Source of the DNA: Porphyromonadaceae bacterium UBA7087
GTDB lineage: Bacteria; Bacteroidota; Bacteroidia; Bacteroidales; Muribaculaceae
Assembly (NCBI GenBank): GCA_002493515.1
Contig: DKYZ01000056.1
Span: 13,245-77,244 of the forward strand
Length of the DNA stretch: 64,000 nt
Direction: 5' to 3'
Position 1 is the first letter of the stretch. Every line of letters begins with the position of its first letter. The notes under the pieces were generated by a model, which saw nothing but the letters and a program-made list of their open reading frames with translations, had not been told where the DNA came from and ran no database searches. Position numbers and translations under genes: made by a program. Below are positions 43,537-51,609 of this stretch, piece after piece.

Positions 43537-46171
43537 CGTTCTCGGTGGCTTGATTGTCGTTATTATCGTTTTCCGCGAAATCGAACAGGTCGCCCGGTTC
43601 TATTTTGTGGGGGCGTTCCTGTTTTGTCTCCTCCTGAGGGTTTTCGTCGGGGGTTTCCTCCTCTTCCGGCTCAGGCTCGGGAGGGAAGCGCAATGGCTCA
43701 AGCTCTGTGATTCCCTCTATGGTGAAGGTGCTTATTCTCTTCCCCTTTGCCTTGAAGCTCTTCACTCCGATAAACTCCTCGGCGTCGATCTCCAGGGGGG
43801 CGCGGACGCTGTCGGCGTCTCCGAAGGTAACTTCAAGACGGGGGTAGACTGTGTCGGTGAGCAGCATTATCCTGGAGTCGGGTCCGGCTCCGACAAAACG
43901 CTGCGGTCTCGCTGAGGCCTCGAACTGGAAGCGTTTCAGGTAAGGGAAGCCCAAGGATGCGTCAAACAGCGCGAGTGTCCATATCTTGTCGGGATTGAAT
44001 TTCTCGATTCGCAGGATATTGTCGTCGTAATGGTTTGATTCCGAGTAGGTGGAGGTGAAGAACTCCCCGTCGCGGGTGATGACGAGCACCTTGTCGTCTC
44101 CCTGGAATATGCCGAGGCTCTCTCCGCGTCCGTCGTAGTTGAGGCGCAGCACGTCGCGGTCGAACCACACCTCGCGTCCGCCGAGTGTGCTGCGTCCCTT
44201 CTCTATGAGCTTGACGTCGGCGATCTGGTATTTGGTGACGAGGTTGCCCAGGGCCTCTTTCCCCTTTATGTCGAGCTCTGCGAAATTCACAAGCACGTCC
44301 TTGGCGCGCGGACGGCGTCCGGTCTCGTTGGGCTCGTCGCGCAGGAAGACCTTCACGGTCTCGGCCTCGCCGTTGGGATTGCATGTGAAATACTCGATGC
44401 GCGAGCTGGGCACCCCTTTGGTAATGTTGTATTCCTTGTCGCGTGTCAGTCCGGTTATGAAGAAGCGTTTCTTGTAGGAATAGGCGTCTTTGTCGCCGTT
44501 GCGGTAGATCACGTTGTAGATGGTGCGGCGGTCGCCCTTCTTGAAGAGACCGATATGCACGATTTTCTTCCCTATATACTGCTTTTCGGGGACACGCACG
44601 ATCTTGTAGGTGCCGTCCTTATATATAATGAGTATGTCGTCGAGGTCAGAGCAGTTGAAGAGGAATTCATTATCCTTCAGCGAAGTGCCTATGAAGCCTC
44701 CGGCCTTGTCGAAATAGAGGCGTTTGTTGGCCTCTGCCACTTTCGTGGCCTCGATGGAGTCGAAGCTGCGCATGAGTGTGCGTCGCGGGAACGCCTCGCC
44801 GTATTTCTCCTTGAGGTGGCGGAACCAGGCTATGGTGTAGTCGACCATATGGGCGAGGTTGAACTCTATCTTTTCGACCTCGGCCGCCAGGGCGGCTATC
44901 TTCTCGTTGGCCTTGTCGGAGTTGAATTTCAGGATTCGCCCCATCTTTATCTCCCAGAGCCTCAGCAGGTCGTCGCGTGTGATTTCGCGGAAGAACGACG
45001 GTTTGAAGGGTGTCAGGCGTCGGTCTACGTGTTCGAGGGCGGCGTCCATGTCGCTTGCCTCCTCCACCTCACGGTCCTTGTAGATTCTCTCCTCGATGAA
45101 TATCTTCTCGAGAGAGGCGAAGAGTCTGGCTTCCTGTGTCTCGGCGAGCTTTATCTTCAGTTCCTCCTCCAGCAGGTGGCGAGTATGGTCTACGGAGTGG
45201 CGCAGCAGCTGGCTTACGGTGAGGAACTGCGGTTTCTTGTCGGAGATCACGCAGCAGATCGGGGAGATGCTCACCTCGCAGTCGGTGAAGGCGTAGAGGG
45301 CGTCGATAGCCTTGTCGCTCGATGTGCCGGGAATGAGCTGCACGATTATCTGTGCGGTGGCGGCGGTGTTGTCGTCTACGTGGCGTATCTTTATCTTCCC
45401 CTTCTCCATGGCGCCCAGGATGGAGGATATGAGGGTGGTGGTGGTCTTGCCGAAGGGAAGCTCGGTTATTGCGAGGGTCTTGTTGTCGATTTTCTCGATT
45501 TTGGCCCTTACCTTGACGGAGCCGCCGCGTGCTCCGTCGTTGTAGCGAGAGGCGTCCATGAGCCCTCCGGTCTGGAAGTCGGGAAGCAGGGTGAAGCTCT
45601 CGCCGTGAAGATATGCCACGGCGGCGTCGATCACCTCGTTGAAGTTATGGGGAAGGATTTTCGACGACAGGCCCACTGCGATACCCTCGACGCCCTGTGT
45701 GAGCAGGAGAGGGAATTTCACGGGAAGCGTCACCGGCTCCTTCTTGCGTCCGTCGTAGGAGGGGGTCCATTCCGTTATCTTGGGGCTGAATACGGTCTCG
45801 AGGGCGAACTCGGAGAGTCGGGCCTCGATATATCGGGGTGCGGCGGCGGAGTCGCCTGTCAGTATGTTGCCCCAGTTACCCTGGGTGTCGATGAGCAGTT
45901 CCTTCTGGCCGAGCTGCACGAGGGCGTCGCCGATGGAGGCGTCGCCGTGGGGATGGTATTGCATGGTGTTGCCGACGATGTTGGCCACCTTGTTGTAGCG
46001 TCCGTCGTCGAGAGTCTGCATGGAGTGCAGGATTCTGCGCTGCACGGGTTTAAGCCCGTCGTCGATATGCGGCACGGCGCGCTCGAGTATCACGTAGCTT
46101 GCGTATTCGAGATACCAGTCGCGGAACATTCCGGCGAGCACTGTTCGTTTGTCTTGGAGATTTTCTGCCAT
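43511..46171 (-). CDS. parC: DNA topoisomerase IV subunit A (ParC)
   Basis: 886-residue type II topoisomerase subunit. The start has the Bacteroidota ParC pattern YASYVILERAVPHIDDGLKPVQRR; the quinolone region is HPHGDASIGDAL near 75; the catalytic Tyr lies in AAPRYIEAR near 113. A C-terminal beta-pinwheel (from about 500) lacks the GyrA box, supporting ParC over GyrA. The acidic tail is rich in Glu and Asn. No parE is in the window. Downstream genes overlap it, so the topoisomerase gene heads a three-gene operon. Confidence 0.93.
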   Translation of the reverse strand: MAENLQDKRTVLAGMFRDWYLEYASYVILERAVPHIDDGLKPVQRRILHSMQTLDDGRYNKVANIVGNTMQYHPHGDASIGDALVQLGQKELLIDTQGNWGNILTGDSAAAPRYIEARLSEFALETVFSPKITEWTPSYDGRKKEPVTLPVKFPLLLTQGVEGIAVGLSSKILPHNFNEVIDAAVAYLHGESFTLLPDFQTGGLMDASRYNDGARGGSVKVRAKIEKIDNKTLAITELPFGKTTTTLISSILGAMEKGKIKIRHVDDNTAATAQIIVQLIPGTSSDKAIDALYAFTDCEVSISPICCVISDKKPQFLTVSQLLRHSVDHTRHLLEEELKIKLAETQEARLFASLEKIFIEERIYKDREVEEASDMDAALEHVDRRLTPFKPSFFREITRDDLLRLWEIKMGRILKFNSDKANEKIAALAAEVEKIEFNLAHMVDYTIAWFRHLKEKYGEAFPRRTLMRSFDSIEATKVAEANKRLYFDKAGGFIGTSLKDNEFLFNCSDLDDILIIYKDGTYKIVRVPEKQYIGKKIVHIGLFKKGDRRTIYNVIYRNGDKDAYSYKKRFFITGLTRDKEYNITKGVPSSRIEYFTCNPNGEAETVKVFLRDEPNETGRRPRAKDVLVNFAELDIKGKEALGNLVTKYQIADVKLIEKGRSTLGGREVWFDRDVLRLNYDGRGESLGIFQGDDKVLVITRDGEFFTSTYSESNHYDDNILRIEKFNPDKIWTLALFDASLGFPYLKRFQFEASARPQRFVGAGPDSRIMLLTDTVYPRLEVTFGDADSVRAPLEIDAEEFIGVKSFKAKGKRISTFTIEGITELEPLRFPPEPEPEEEETPDENPQEETKQERPHKIEPGDLFDFAENDNNDNQATENDEATKKDI

Positions 46172-46509
46172 GGTGAAGGTTGGGTCGAATCAGGGTGTAA
46201 AGGTAGTAAAAAAATCCGACAGGACAAAGCCTATTTTCTGAAAATGGTCGTAAGCTTCTGATTTTATGAAATTTAAGGAGGGGGGAGCGTCTGCACGCAA
46301 TTGTTGCGGATTTGTAGCTGCGGTTATGGCCTACAACTGCAGGCTGTGAGAAAACGAGGCGGTTCCTACGTCTATATTTTTATGTGTAAGATGCTTGCAT
46401 AAACGATTTATAACGTTACAATATTTTTTGATATGGAAAAGATTTTGAAATTAAGCAAAAAGCAATTAAATTTGCGTCTGAGATATAAACTGACTTAAAC
46501 CGAGAAACT
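46172..46509. other. Divergent intergenic region between parC and the gingipain-like gene
   Basis: 338 bases without a gene. The parC side has TACCTTTA on the minus strand (46208-46201), one base off the -7 consensus. The other side holds the promoter at 46444-46474. A short inverted repeat TTGTAG/CTACAA (near 46311-46337) is also present. AT content rises clearly towards the right end. Confidence 0.5.
46444..46474 (+). promoter_or_regulatory. Promoter of the gingipain-like protease operon
   Basis: TTTG (46444-46447), 19 bases, TAAATTTG (46467-46474): exact consensus. The ATG at 46510 follows after a leader of about 30 bases. Confidence 0.7.
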
Positions 46510-49029
46510 ATGAGAAACCGATTGCTTGTGATTTTATGCGGGCTGGTCATGGCGGCTGTCCCAGCTTACGCTTTTGAACTGTTGTCTTCGCCCGCTGAAG
46601 ATATTATGCCGATACGTGATATTGTTCCCGGGGACAACGGCGTCACGGTCTCTTATTCATTTCCTGGAGCCGTGATTACAGAGGATGACTTATATCCTGA
46701 TACCTATAATGTGAGTATACCGGGTTTCGGAAATAATATGGAGCCTGGTATGCCCGGGTGGCCTCAGAGATGGGATTCATTTGTGATTCCTGAAGGATGT
46801 GATGCCAATTTTACGCTGTTGTCAGTCACGACCGAAACTAAACAGTTTCATCTTGCTCCGGCTCGTAGAGATTTACCCAACAGTGTTGATATTGTATATA
46901 CAAAGGAAAATGTGCTGCCGGTGGCTCCATATTCGGGATTAATGCCGGAGAACTGTATAGAGAGGGGAAATATAAGGATTTATCGAGACAGACGTATTAT
47001 ATATGTCAAGGTTTGTCCTGTGTCTTATAGACAGGAAGACGGTACTGTAATTGTTGCTGAGTCTCTATCATATCGAGTGGATTTTTCGGAAAGTACCAGA
47101 TTAAAGTCGAACACTTCGAATAATGTTCTGCATGAGGTGGATGACAGTGTCATGTCTTCGCTATTTACATACTATGATAATAGAGATGAAAGGATGTCGG
47201 ATATTATGAGAGCATCATCGGCACCGTCATCAGCAGATCTTTACCCTGCGCCATATTATTTGATTCTGTCAGTTCCTAATTATAAGGAGGAGGTGGAGCG
47301 CTTTGCTGCATGGAAGCGTATTATGGGTTTCAATATAAAGATAGAATATAAAACAACCTGGTCACCCAGTTCTATTAGGAGTACGGTGCAGAAAAATTAT
47401 AATGAGCTTTCAAGGCTACAGTATCTGCTTATAGTAGGAGATGAGGCAGATTTGCCCGGCTTGAAGAAATCATATTATGATAAGGATAATGATAAAACAT
47501 ACGTCTATTATACGGATTATCTTTACGCATGTATGGATGGAGAGAATGATTCTACCCCCGATTTATATGTGGGTCGCCTTTCAGTGTCTTCAAACGAGGA
47601 ACTGAAGTCTGTTGTTGATAAGATTATAAAATACGAGAAAGATCCACCAAAAGATAAATCCTTTTATAGCAAGGGGATACATTGTGCTGAATTTAGTGAT
47701 GATTTAATAACTGAGGAACATAAAGAAACTGGTAAAACAATGATAAAGGCAATACCGGATTGCTATGAGGATCGGAGATTTACCAGGACATCTGAAGATA
47801 TTAGAAATGGGCTGCTGGAGGAGGGATTCGATATTGAAAGAATATATTTTTATCATAATAATGCGCGAAAGCAATACCCCAATGCCAAGCCTTTATATTG
47901 GAATAAGGATACGTATGCGAGTGGGGAGGAGATTCCCGCTGAACTGAAAATACCGAAGTTTTCATGGAATGGGTCTCTGTCTGATTTTATGAACGCTGTT
48001 GACAGAGGAGTTCTGTATGTTCTGTATAGAGGTCATGGAGAATGGAATAAATGGCAATCTCCTGATGCAAATTCTAAAGATTTGGAGTATTTGGCAAATG
48101 GGAACCTTACACCTGTGGTCTTTAGCATCAATTGTAATACCGGAATGTTTCAGAGGTCAGATAGTGAAACCTCCATTGCGAGAACTCAATGTTTCGCAGA
48201 GTCTTTCTTAGTGCAACCTGATAAAGGATGTGTGGGTATCATATCTGCGTGCCAGGAATCGTATAGCGGCTTTAACGATGTCTTGACAATGGAGATGTTT
48301 TCTGGTATCTGGCCGAATGCTGATGTCAGAGTAGCCTTTAGAAATTATACTCCTAATAGATCTCATGGTGCTGGATCCAGTGTGCAAGGTTTGGGTGCCA
48401 TCTTGGAGAAAGGAGGGTTTGGATTGGATGATTACTTTAGTTGGGATGAGGAGGCAAACCAATATACAAAGCAGATTTTCCATTGCTTCGGAGACCCAAG
48501 TATGAAGATGTATACTGCGTATCCAAAGGCTACTCCATATAGCTGCTCTTTACCCAAATTTGGTATGTCAGAGAGATATGTTGATATAAGTTCGCCAATA
48601 TTTATTCAGCTTGTAAAGGTCTATAAAAGCGGAAAGGTTGAGACTGCCTATGCAAATAAATTCACTGTGCCACTTACGGACGAAGATTATCTTCTGTACG
48701 TATGTAAGGAGAATATGATACCGCAAAAGGTCGTATATGGATTTACAGCATTGCTTCCGGAACCATTGCCAGTGGCATCGATAAAAAGTGTGGCACGAGA
48801 TGGAGAAAATCTAAGAATAAAGTATGAGTATAATGCAGAACCAGAGGCTGATGTTATGATTGAAATGTATTCAATAGCGAATGATTACAGTCTTGGCAAA
48901 CAATATGAGTGTGATATTGAAAATTTATGTTGTGATGTGAATGTGTCAAATCTTAAATCCGGTGTGTATGTTTTGCAACTTGTTGTAGATGGGGTTGTGA
49001 CGGATAGAAGAAAGATTATATTAAAATAG
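46510..49029 (+). CDS. Gingipain-like C25 cysteine peptidase with T9SS sorting domain
   Basis: 839 residues. Signal peptide (about 1-21, ending VPAYA), a propeptide-like region (about 22-235), a C25 caspase-fold catalytic domain with His509 in YRGHGEW and Cys542 in SINCNTG, an Ig-like domain, and a C-terminal type A sorting domain (about 765-839) ending SGVYVLQLVVDG...KIIL. Expected to be exported by Sec, then by T9SS, and cleaved by the PorU encoded at 8.7-12.1 kb. Specificity cannot be read from sequence. Base composition and codon use are much more AT-rich than in neighbouring genes, suggesting transfer. It shares an operon with the LRR gene (8-base gap). Confidence 0.87.
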   Translation: MRNRLLVILCGLVMAAVPAYAFELLSSPAEDIMPIRDIVPGDNGVTVSYSFPGAVITEDDLYPDTYNVSIPGFGNNMEPGMPGWPQRWDSFVIPEGCDANFTLLSVTTETKQFHLAPARRDLPNSVDIVYTKENVLPVAPYSGLMPENCIERGNIRIYRDRRIIYVKVCPVSYRQEDGTVIVAESLSYRVDFSESTRLKSNTSNNVLHEVDDSVMSSLFTYYDNRDERMSDIMRASSAPSSADLYPAPYYLILSVPNYKEEVERFAAWKRIMGFNIKIEYKTTWSPSSIRSTVQKNYNELSRLQYLLIVGDEADLPGLKKSYYDKDNDKTYVYYTDYLYACMDGENDSTPDLYVGRLSVSSNEELKSVVDKIIKYEKDPPKDKSFYSKGIHCAEFSDDLITEEHKETGKTMIKAIPDCYEDRRFTRTSEDIRNGLLEEGFDIERIYFYHNNARKQYPNAKPLYWNKDTYASGEEIPAELKIPKFSWNGSLSDFMNAVDRGVLYVLYRGHGEWNKWQSPDANSKDLEYLANGNLTPVVFSINCNTGMFQRSDSETSIARTQCFAESFLVQPDKGCVGIISACQESYSGFNDVLTMEMFSGIWPNADVRVAFRNYTPNRSHGAGSSVQGLGAILEKGGFGLDDYFSWDEEANQYTKQIFHCFGDPSMKMYTAYPKATPYSCSLPKFGMSERYVDISSPIFIQLVKVYKSGKVETAYANKFTVPLTDEDYLLYVCKENMIPQKVVYGFTALLPEPLPVASIKSVARDGENLRIKYEYNAEPEADVMIEMYSIANDYSLGKQYECDIENLCCDVNVSNLKSGVYVLQLVVDGVVTDRRKIILK

Positions 49030-49037
49030 GATATGCT

Positions 49038-50006
49038 ATGAATGTGAATAAAATATTAATGGTAGCGGCTGTACAACTGTTATGGATGATTCCGTCCATG
49101 GCGACAGACCAATCTGAAGAAAGTCCGAGGTCGATAGAAAGATGTTATAACTTTTCAAAATACGACAAAGAATGCGATCAGAAGCTGTTTTATGTTATAA
49201 CTTCTAAGGAAGCTGAAACTGTAAGTCTGATTGATCCGTATTTTTATTGTACTGCGTTGGAGTCGAGTCCGTATAGCGGAAGGTTGATTGTACCTTCATT
49301 TGTGGAGCACAAGGGTATAAAATGGAGAGTCACAGGTATAATAGGCTTTGAGCATTCAAGTATTACATATGTCTATATACCGAGTACGGTTTCGCATTTA
49401 TTAAATCCTTTTAATCGTTCTGGACTGGAAGAGATTGTTTTTGAGAATAGTGTTAGCTACATTACAGGATTCAATGAATGTTCTAATCTTGATAGACTTG
49501 AATTATCTCATGGAACTCGTACAATTGAAAATGCTTTTAATAATATTTCCATAGAACGGCTTAGAGTTCCGCATACGACGAGTCGTATTCTGTACTCTTT
49601 CTCAAAATGTGAATATTTGAGATTCCTTGACATTCCTGCCGTAGATACTATAACCAGCAGTTTCTCTAAATGTTCCTCATTGGAGTCGATTAAGGTGTCA
49701 TATGGAATGAGAAAAATTAGCAACAGCTTCAATGGTTGTGAACGGTTGCGATTAATTGAACTTCCTCCCATGGAGGTCAAGATGGAGAACTCCTTTAATC
49801 ATTGTCCGGCCATAAGCGAAATTTTAGTCCGGGTTGTCGAACCATATCCTTTCCCGGAGTCTTGTTTTAAGGATATTGATTTCTCCACATGTACTCTTTC
49901 TGTCCCGAAAGGATGTCGTGAGCGATACCGTAATGCCGAGGGGTGGAACAGGTTCGGAATTATTGCCGAAAGATGCTCATTAAAGCCTCAATGGCGTTTT
50001 TATTAA
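49038..50006 (+). CDS. Secreted BspA-like leucine-rich repeat (LRR_5) protein
   Basis: 322 residues. Signal peptide (about 1-22, ending SMA), an N-terminal beta domain, and several degenerate LRR_5 units of the pattern F-x-x-C/N-x-x-L-x-x-(I/L)-x-(L/V)-(P/S) between about 105 and 275. It closes with LSVPKGCRERYRNAEGWNRF, the typical last unit of BspA-type arrays. No T9SS sorting domain or lipobox is obvious, so the surface route is unclear. BspA-type proteins often act in adhesion. AT-rich like the upstream protease, 8 bases away, so the two probably moved and are expressed together. Confidence 0.8.
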   Translation: MNVNKILMVAAVQLLWMIPSMATDQSEESPRSIERCYNFSKYDKECDQKLFYVITSKEAETVSLIDPYFYCTALESSPYSGRLIVPSFVEHKGIKWRVTGIIGFEHSSITYVYIPSTVSHLLNPFNRSGLEEIVFENSVSYITGFNECSNLDRLELSHGTRTIENAFNNISIERLRVPHTTSRILYSFSKCEYLRFLDIPAVDTITSSFSKCSSLESIKVSYGMRKISNSFNGCERLRLIELPPMEVKMENSFNHCPAISEILVRVVEPYPFPESCFKDIDFSTCTLSVPKGCRERYRNAEGWNRFGIIAERCSLKPQWRFY

Positions 50007-50035
50007 TATTTCATCAAAAAATAGTTGGGATGGAA

Positions 50036-50067
50036 TTTGGTGGAACCGGAAGAAATCGCTAACTTTG
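50036..50067 (+). promoter_or_regulatory. Promoter of tRNA-Leu
   Basis: TTTG (50036-50039), 20 bases, TAACTTTG (50060-50067), an exact Bacteroidota consensus, with the tRNA 5' end 11 bases after the -7 box. Confidence 0.8.
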
Positions 50068-50077
50068 CAGTCGAAAG

Positions 50078-50158
50078 GCGCACGTGGCGTAATGGTAGCC
50101 GCGCCAGACTTAGGATCTGGTGTCTAACGACGTGGGGGTTCGAGTCCCTTCGTGCGCA
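50078..50158 (+). tRNA. tRNA-Leu (UAG)
   Basis: 81 bases without encoded CCA. Acceptor arms GCGCACG (50078-50084) and CGTGCGC (50151-50157) pair exactly, with discriminator A at 50158. The anticodon stem CCAGA/TCTGG encloses loop CTTAGGA with anticodon TAG. A short variable arm and a T arm GGGGG-TTCGAGT-CCCTT follow. It reads leucine CUA (and possibly other CUN) codons. Promoter at 50036-50067 and a hairpin at 50167-50195 frame it as a single transcription unit. Confidence 0.95.
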
Positions 50159-50166
50159 CTCGGCCG

Positions 50167-50195
50167 ATGCCGGAATGCCTGCCGCATTCCGGCAT
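50167..50195. terminator. Hairpin terminator between tRNA-Leu and the LytTR gene
   Basis: Perfect 12-base arms ATGCCGGAATGC (50167-50178) and GCATTCCGGCAT (50184-50195) around a 5-base loop. It lies 8 bases after the tRNA and directly against the stop of the convergent LytTR gene, so it may end both transcripts. Confidence 0.75.
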
Positions 50196-50618
50196 TCATT
50201 CATCTGTAAGCCACGCCTTGAAATCTGCGACACGGTCTTTGCTGACCTGAAGCCTGACGTTGGGCATGTTCATTAGAATTACCTCAAGGCGCCTGCTGTA
50301 GATTTTCTTTATCAGCTTTACGGACTCCGGGCTGATGATGCATTGGCGGTTGATGCGGAAGAACATATCCGGGTCGAGCTGCCTCTCCAGTTCATCCATT
50401 GTGGCGTCTATGTTATGGCGGCATCCTTCGTTGTCATATATGGTTGTCAATCCGCCGTCAAGTATAATTGCGGATATATTCTCGCATTTCACGATGGCGT
50501 ATCCATCTGAGCGTTGTATCAGAAACCGTCGGCGATATTGACTGGAGTCGCCCACGGCATCGGAAATATCCCTGACTGGCTGACGGAATCTGAGGAACTG
50601 CGAGCAGTTTCCGCACAC
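50196..50618 (-). CDS. LytTR DNA-binding domain protein without receiver (possibly truncated)
   Basis: 140 residues from a GTG start at 50618; the frame stays open upstream to a stop at 50687-50685, but no ATG lies there. Residues about 28-138 are a LytTR domain (RRRFLIQRSDGYAIVKCENI, then FFRINRQCIIS, ending FKAWLTDE), preceded by a linker-like segment. LytTR response regulators normally carry a receiver of about 120 residues in front; it is missing, so this is either a stand-alone LytTR factor or the 3' remnant of a response regulator. A relic of the same gene end is found at 54148-54185. Confidence 0.65.
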   Translation of the reverse strand: MCGNCSQFLRFRQPVRDISDAVGDSSQYRRRFLIQRSDGYAIVKCENISAIILDGGLTTIYDNEGCRHNIDATMDELERQLDPDMFFRINRQCIISPESVKLIKKIYSRRLEVILMNMPNVRLQVSKDRVADFKAWLTDE

Positions 50619-51087
50619 CGCAAAAGGTATGGCAATGTCAGCCTGTGCAATGTTTATGTTGCGGTTCGTATAATTCCGGTTCGTTCAGTATTCATCACAA
50701 ATATCATGGCATTCAGTTGCCCGTGGCGTAAGTTACCTCGCCCCGGCCAATCGTCATTCATCTGCGTCCGCTTGTTTCGGTCCACAATACAACCGCATTG
50801 CTCCCTCACTGCGCGAACACATCTGCATACCGCTTTGACCGCCCAAGCATTAACAAATATTGGGGAACGGGGTCTAAATTGTTTTATTTTTTTTTGTAGA
50901 ATGTACAAGATGTTGAGTGTTAGCACATTACCCCTTCCCCTCGAATAAAATTGGTTATATTCATTTTATAGCTTTGGCCTGAATGGAAAAATATGCTAAC
51001 TTTGCAGACGTGATTCTTATGTAAATCAGACTCACGGAGGCTTCTGATATGGAGACGGATAATGGATTTTTTATAGTTTAATCATAT
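50619..51087. other. Intergenic region between the LytTR gene and the CTD-SusD operon
   Basis: 469 bases. I see no protein-coding frame with family resemblance on either strand; the minus-strand frame 50654-50926 has no recognisable domain. The part next to the LytTR gene could be decayed receiver sequence but shows no clear match. The right end holds the promoter at 50973-51004 and a leader of about 75 bases. Confidence 0.45.
50973..51004 (+). promoter_or_regulatory. Promoter of the CTD-SusD operon
   Basis: TTTG (50973-50976), 20 bases, TAACTTTG (50997-51004), an exact consensus whose -7 context (GCTAACTTTGCAG) equals that of the tRNA-Leu promoter. The first gene starts at 51088, leaving a leader of about 75 bases. 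Confidence 0.7.
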
Positions 51088-51609
51088 ATGAGTATTAAAA
51101 AGTTGATGTTTACTTCGGTGGTTGCGGCTTGTCTTGGCCATCCGTTAATGGCTGATGCGGAGGAGAGTAGGATGATTGCCACGATGACCGATGGAAAAAC
51201 TGTGAGTGTGGCTCTTGTTGATGGAATGCAGGCTACGGTCGATAGCGTGGAGAAAGGAGCGGATATCATGTATCTTTTTCGTGTCAATGGTCCAATGGAC
51301 TATGAAACGCAGACAGCGGAGCTGTTGTTCGAGATGCCGGTCGTGGATATGAGCGGCATAGAGTTTACTGACGTTGCCTCTGTGGAGGAGATTTCGGCAA
51401 ATGGTGGTGTCATCGTTGATATTGCCGGAGGTATGCTGTCGGTTTCTGGTGTGGAATCGCCTGTCACGTTGTGTGTATACGCACTTGACGGAAAAAGCGT
51501 TTTGGAGATGGTAGTCGACCGTGACACCAGAATTGATCTGAGCCGTTACGGTCAGGGAGTCCATATAGTGAGAATAGGGAGTGTGAAATTTAAAATCATG
51601 TTACGATGA
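51088..51609 (+). CDS. Small secreted protein with a T9SS-type C-terminal sorting domain
   Basis: 173 residues. Signal peptide (about 1-22, ending LMADA). The middle part (about 28-95) begins with SRMIATMTDGKTVSVALVDGM and is not recognised. Residues from about 105 to the end resemble a type A sorting domain: VTLCVYALDGKSVLEMVVDRDTRIDLS, then GQGVHIVRIGSVKFKIML, matching the family pattern V-x-V-Y-x-L-x-G, I-D-L-S-x-x-x-x-G-V-Y-x-V-x-I. It is thus a probable T9SS substrate. The stop overlaps the start of the SusD-like gene (ATGA), so both are made together. Function unknown. Confidence 0.7.
   Translation: MSIKKLMFTSVVAACLGHPLMADAEESRMIATMTDGKTVSVALVDGMQATVDSVEKGADIMYLFRVNGPMDYETQTAELLFEMPVVDMSGIEFTDVASVEEISANGGVIVDIAGGMLSVSGVESPVTLCVYALDGKSVLEMVVDRDTRIDLSRYGQGVHIVRIGSVKFKIMLR

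Noticed and set aside
44555..46261. 568-codon open frame on the plus strand opposite parC
   Set aside because: Composition is that of an antisense shadow of parC; it has no family motif and overlaps a clear topoisomerase gene.
50078..50158. tRNA-Leu as an integration site with a duplicated 3' end
   Set aside because: No second copy of the tRNA 3' end was seen in the window; only the LytTR gene end is duplicated.
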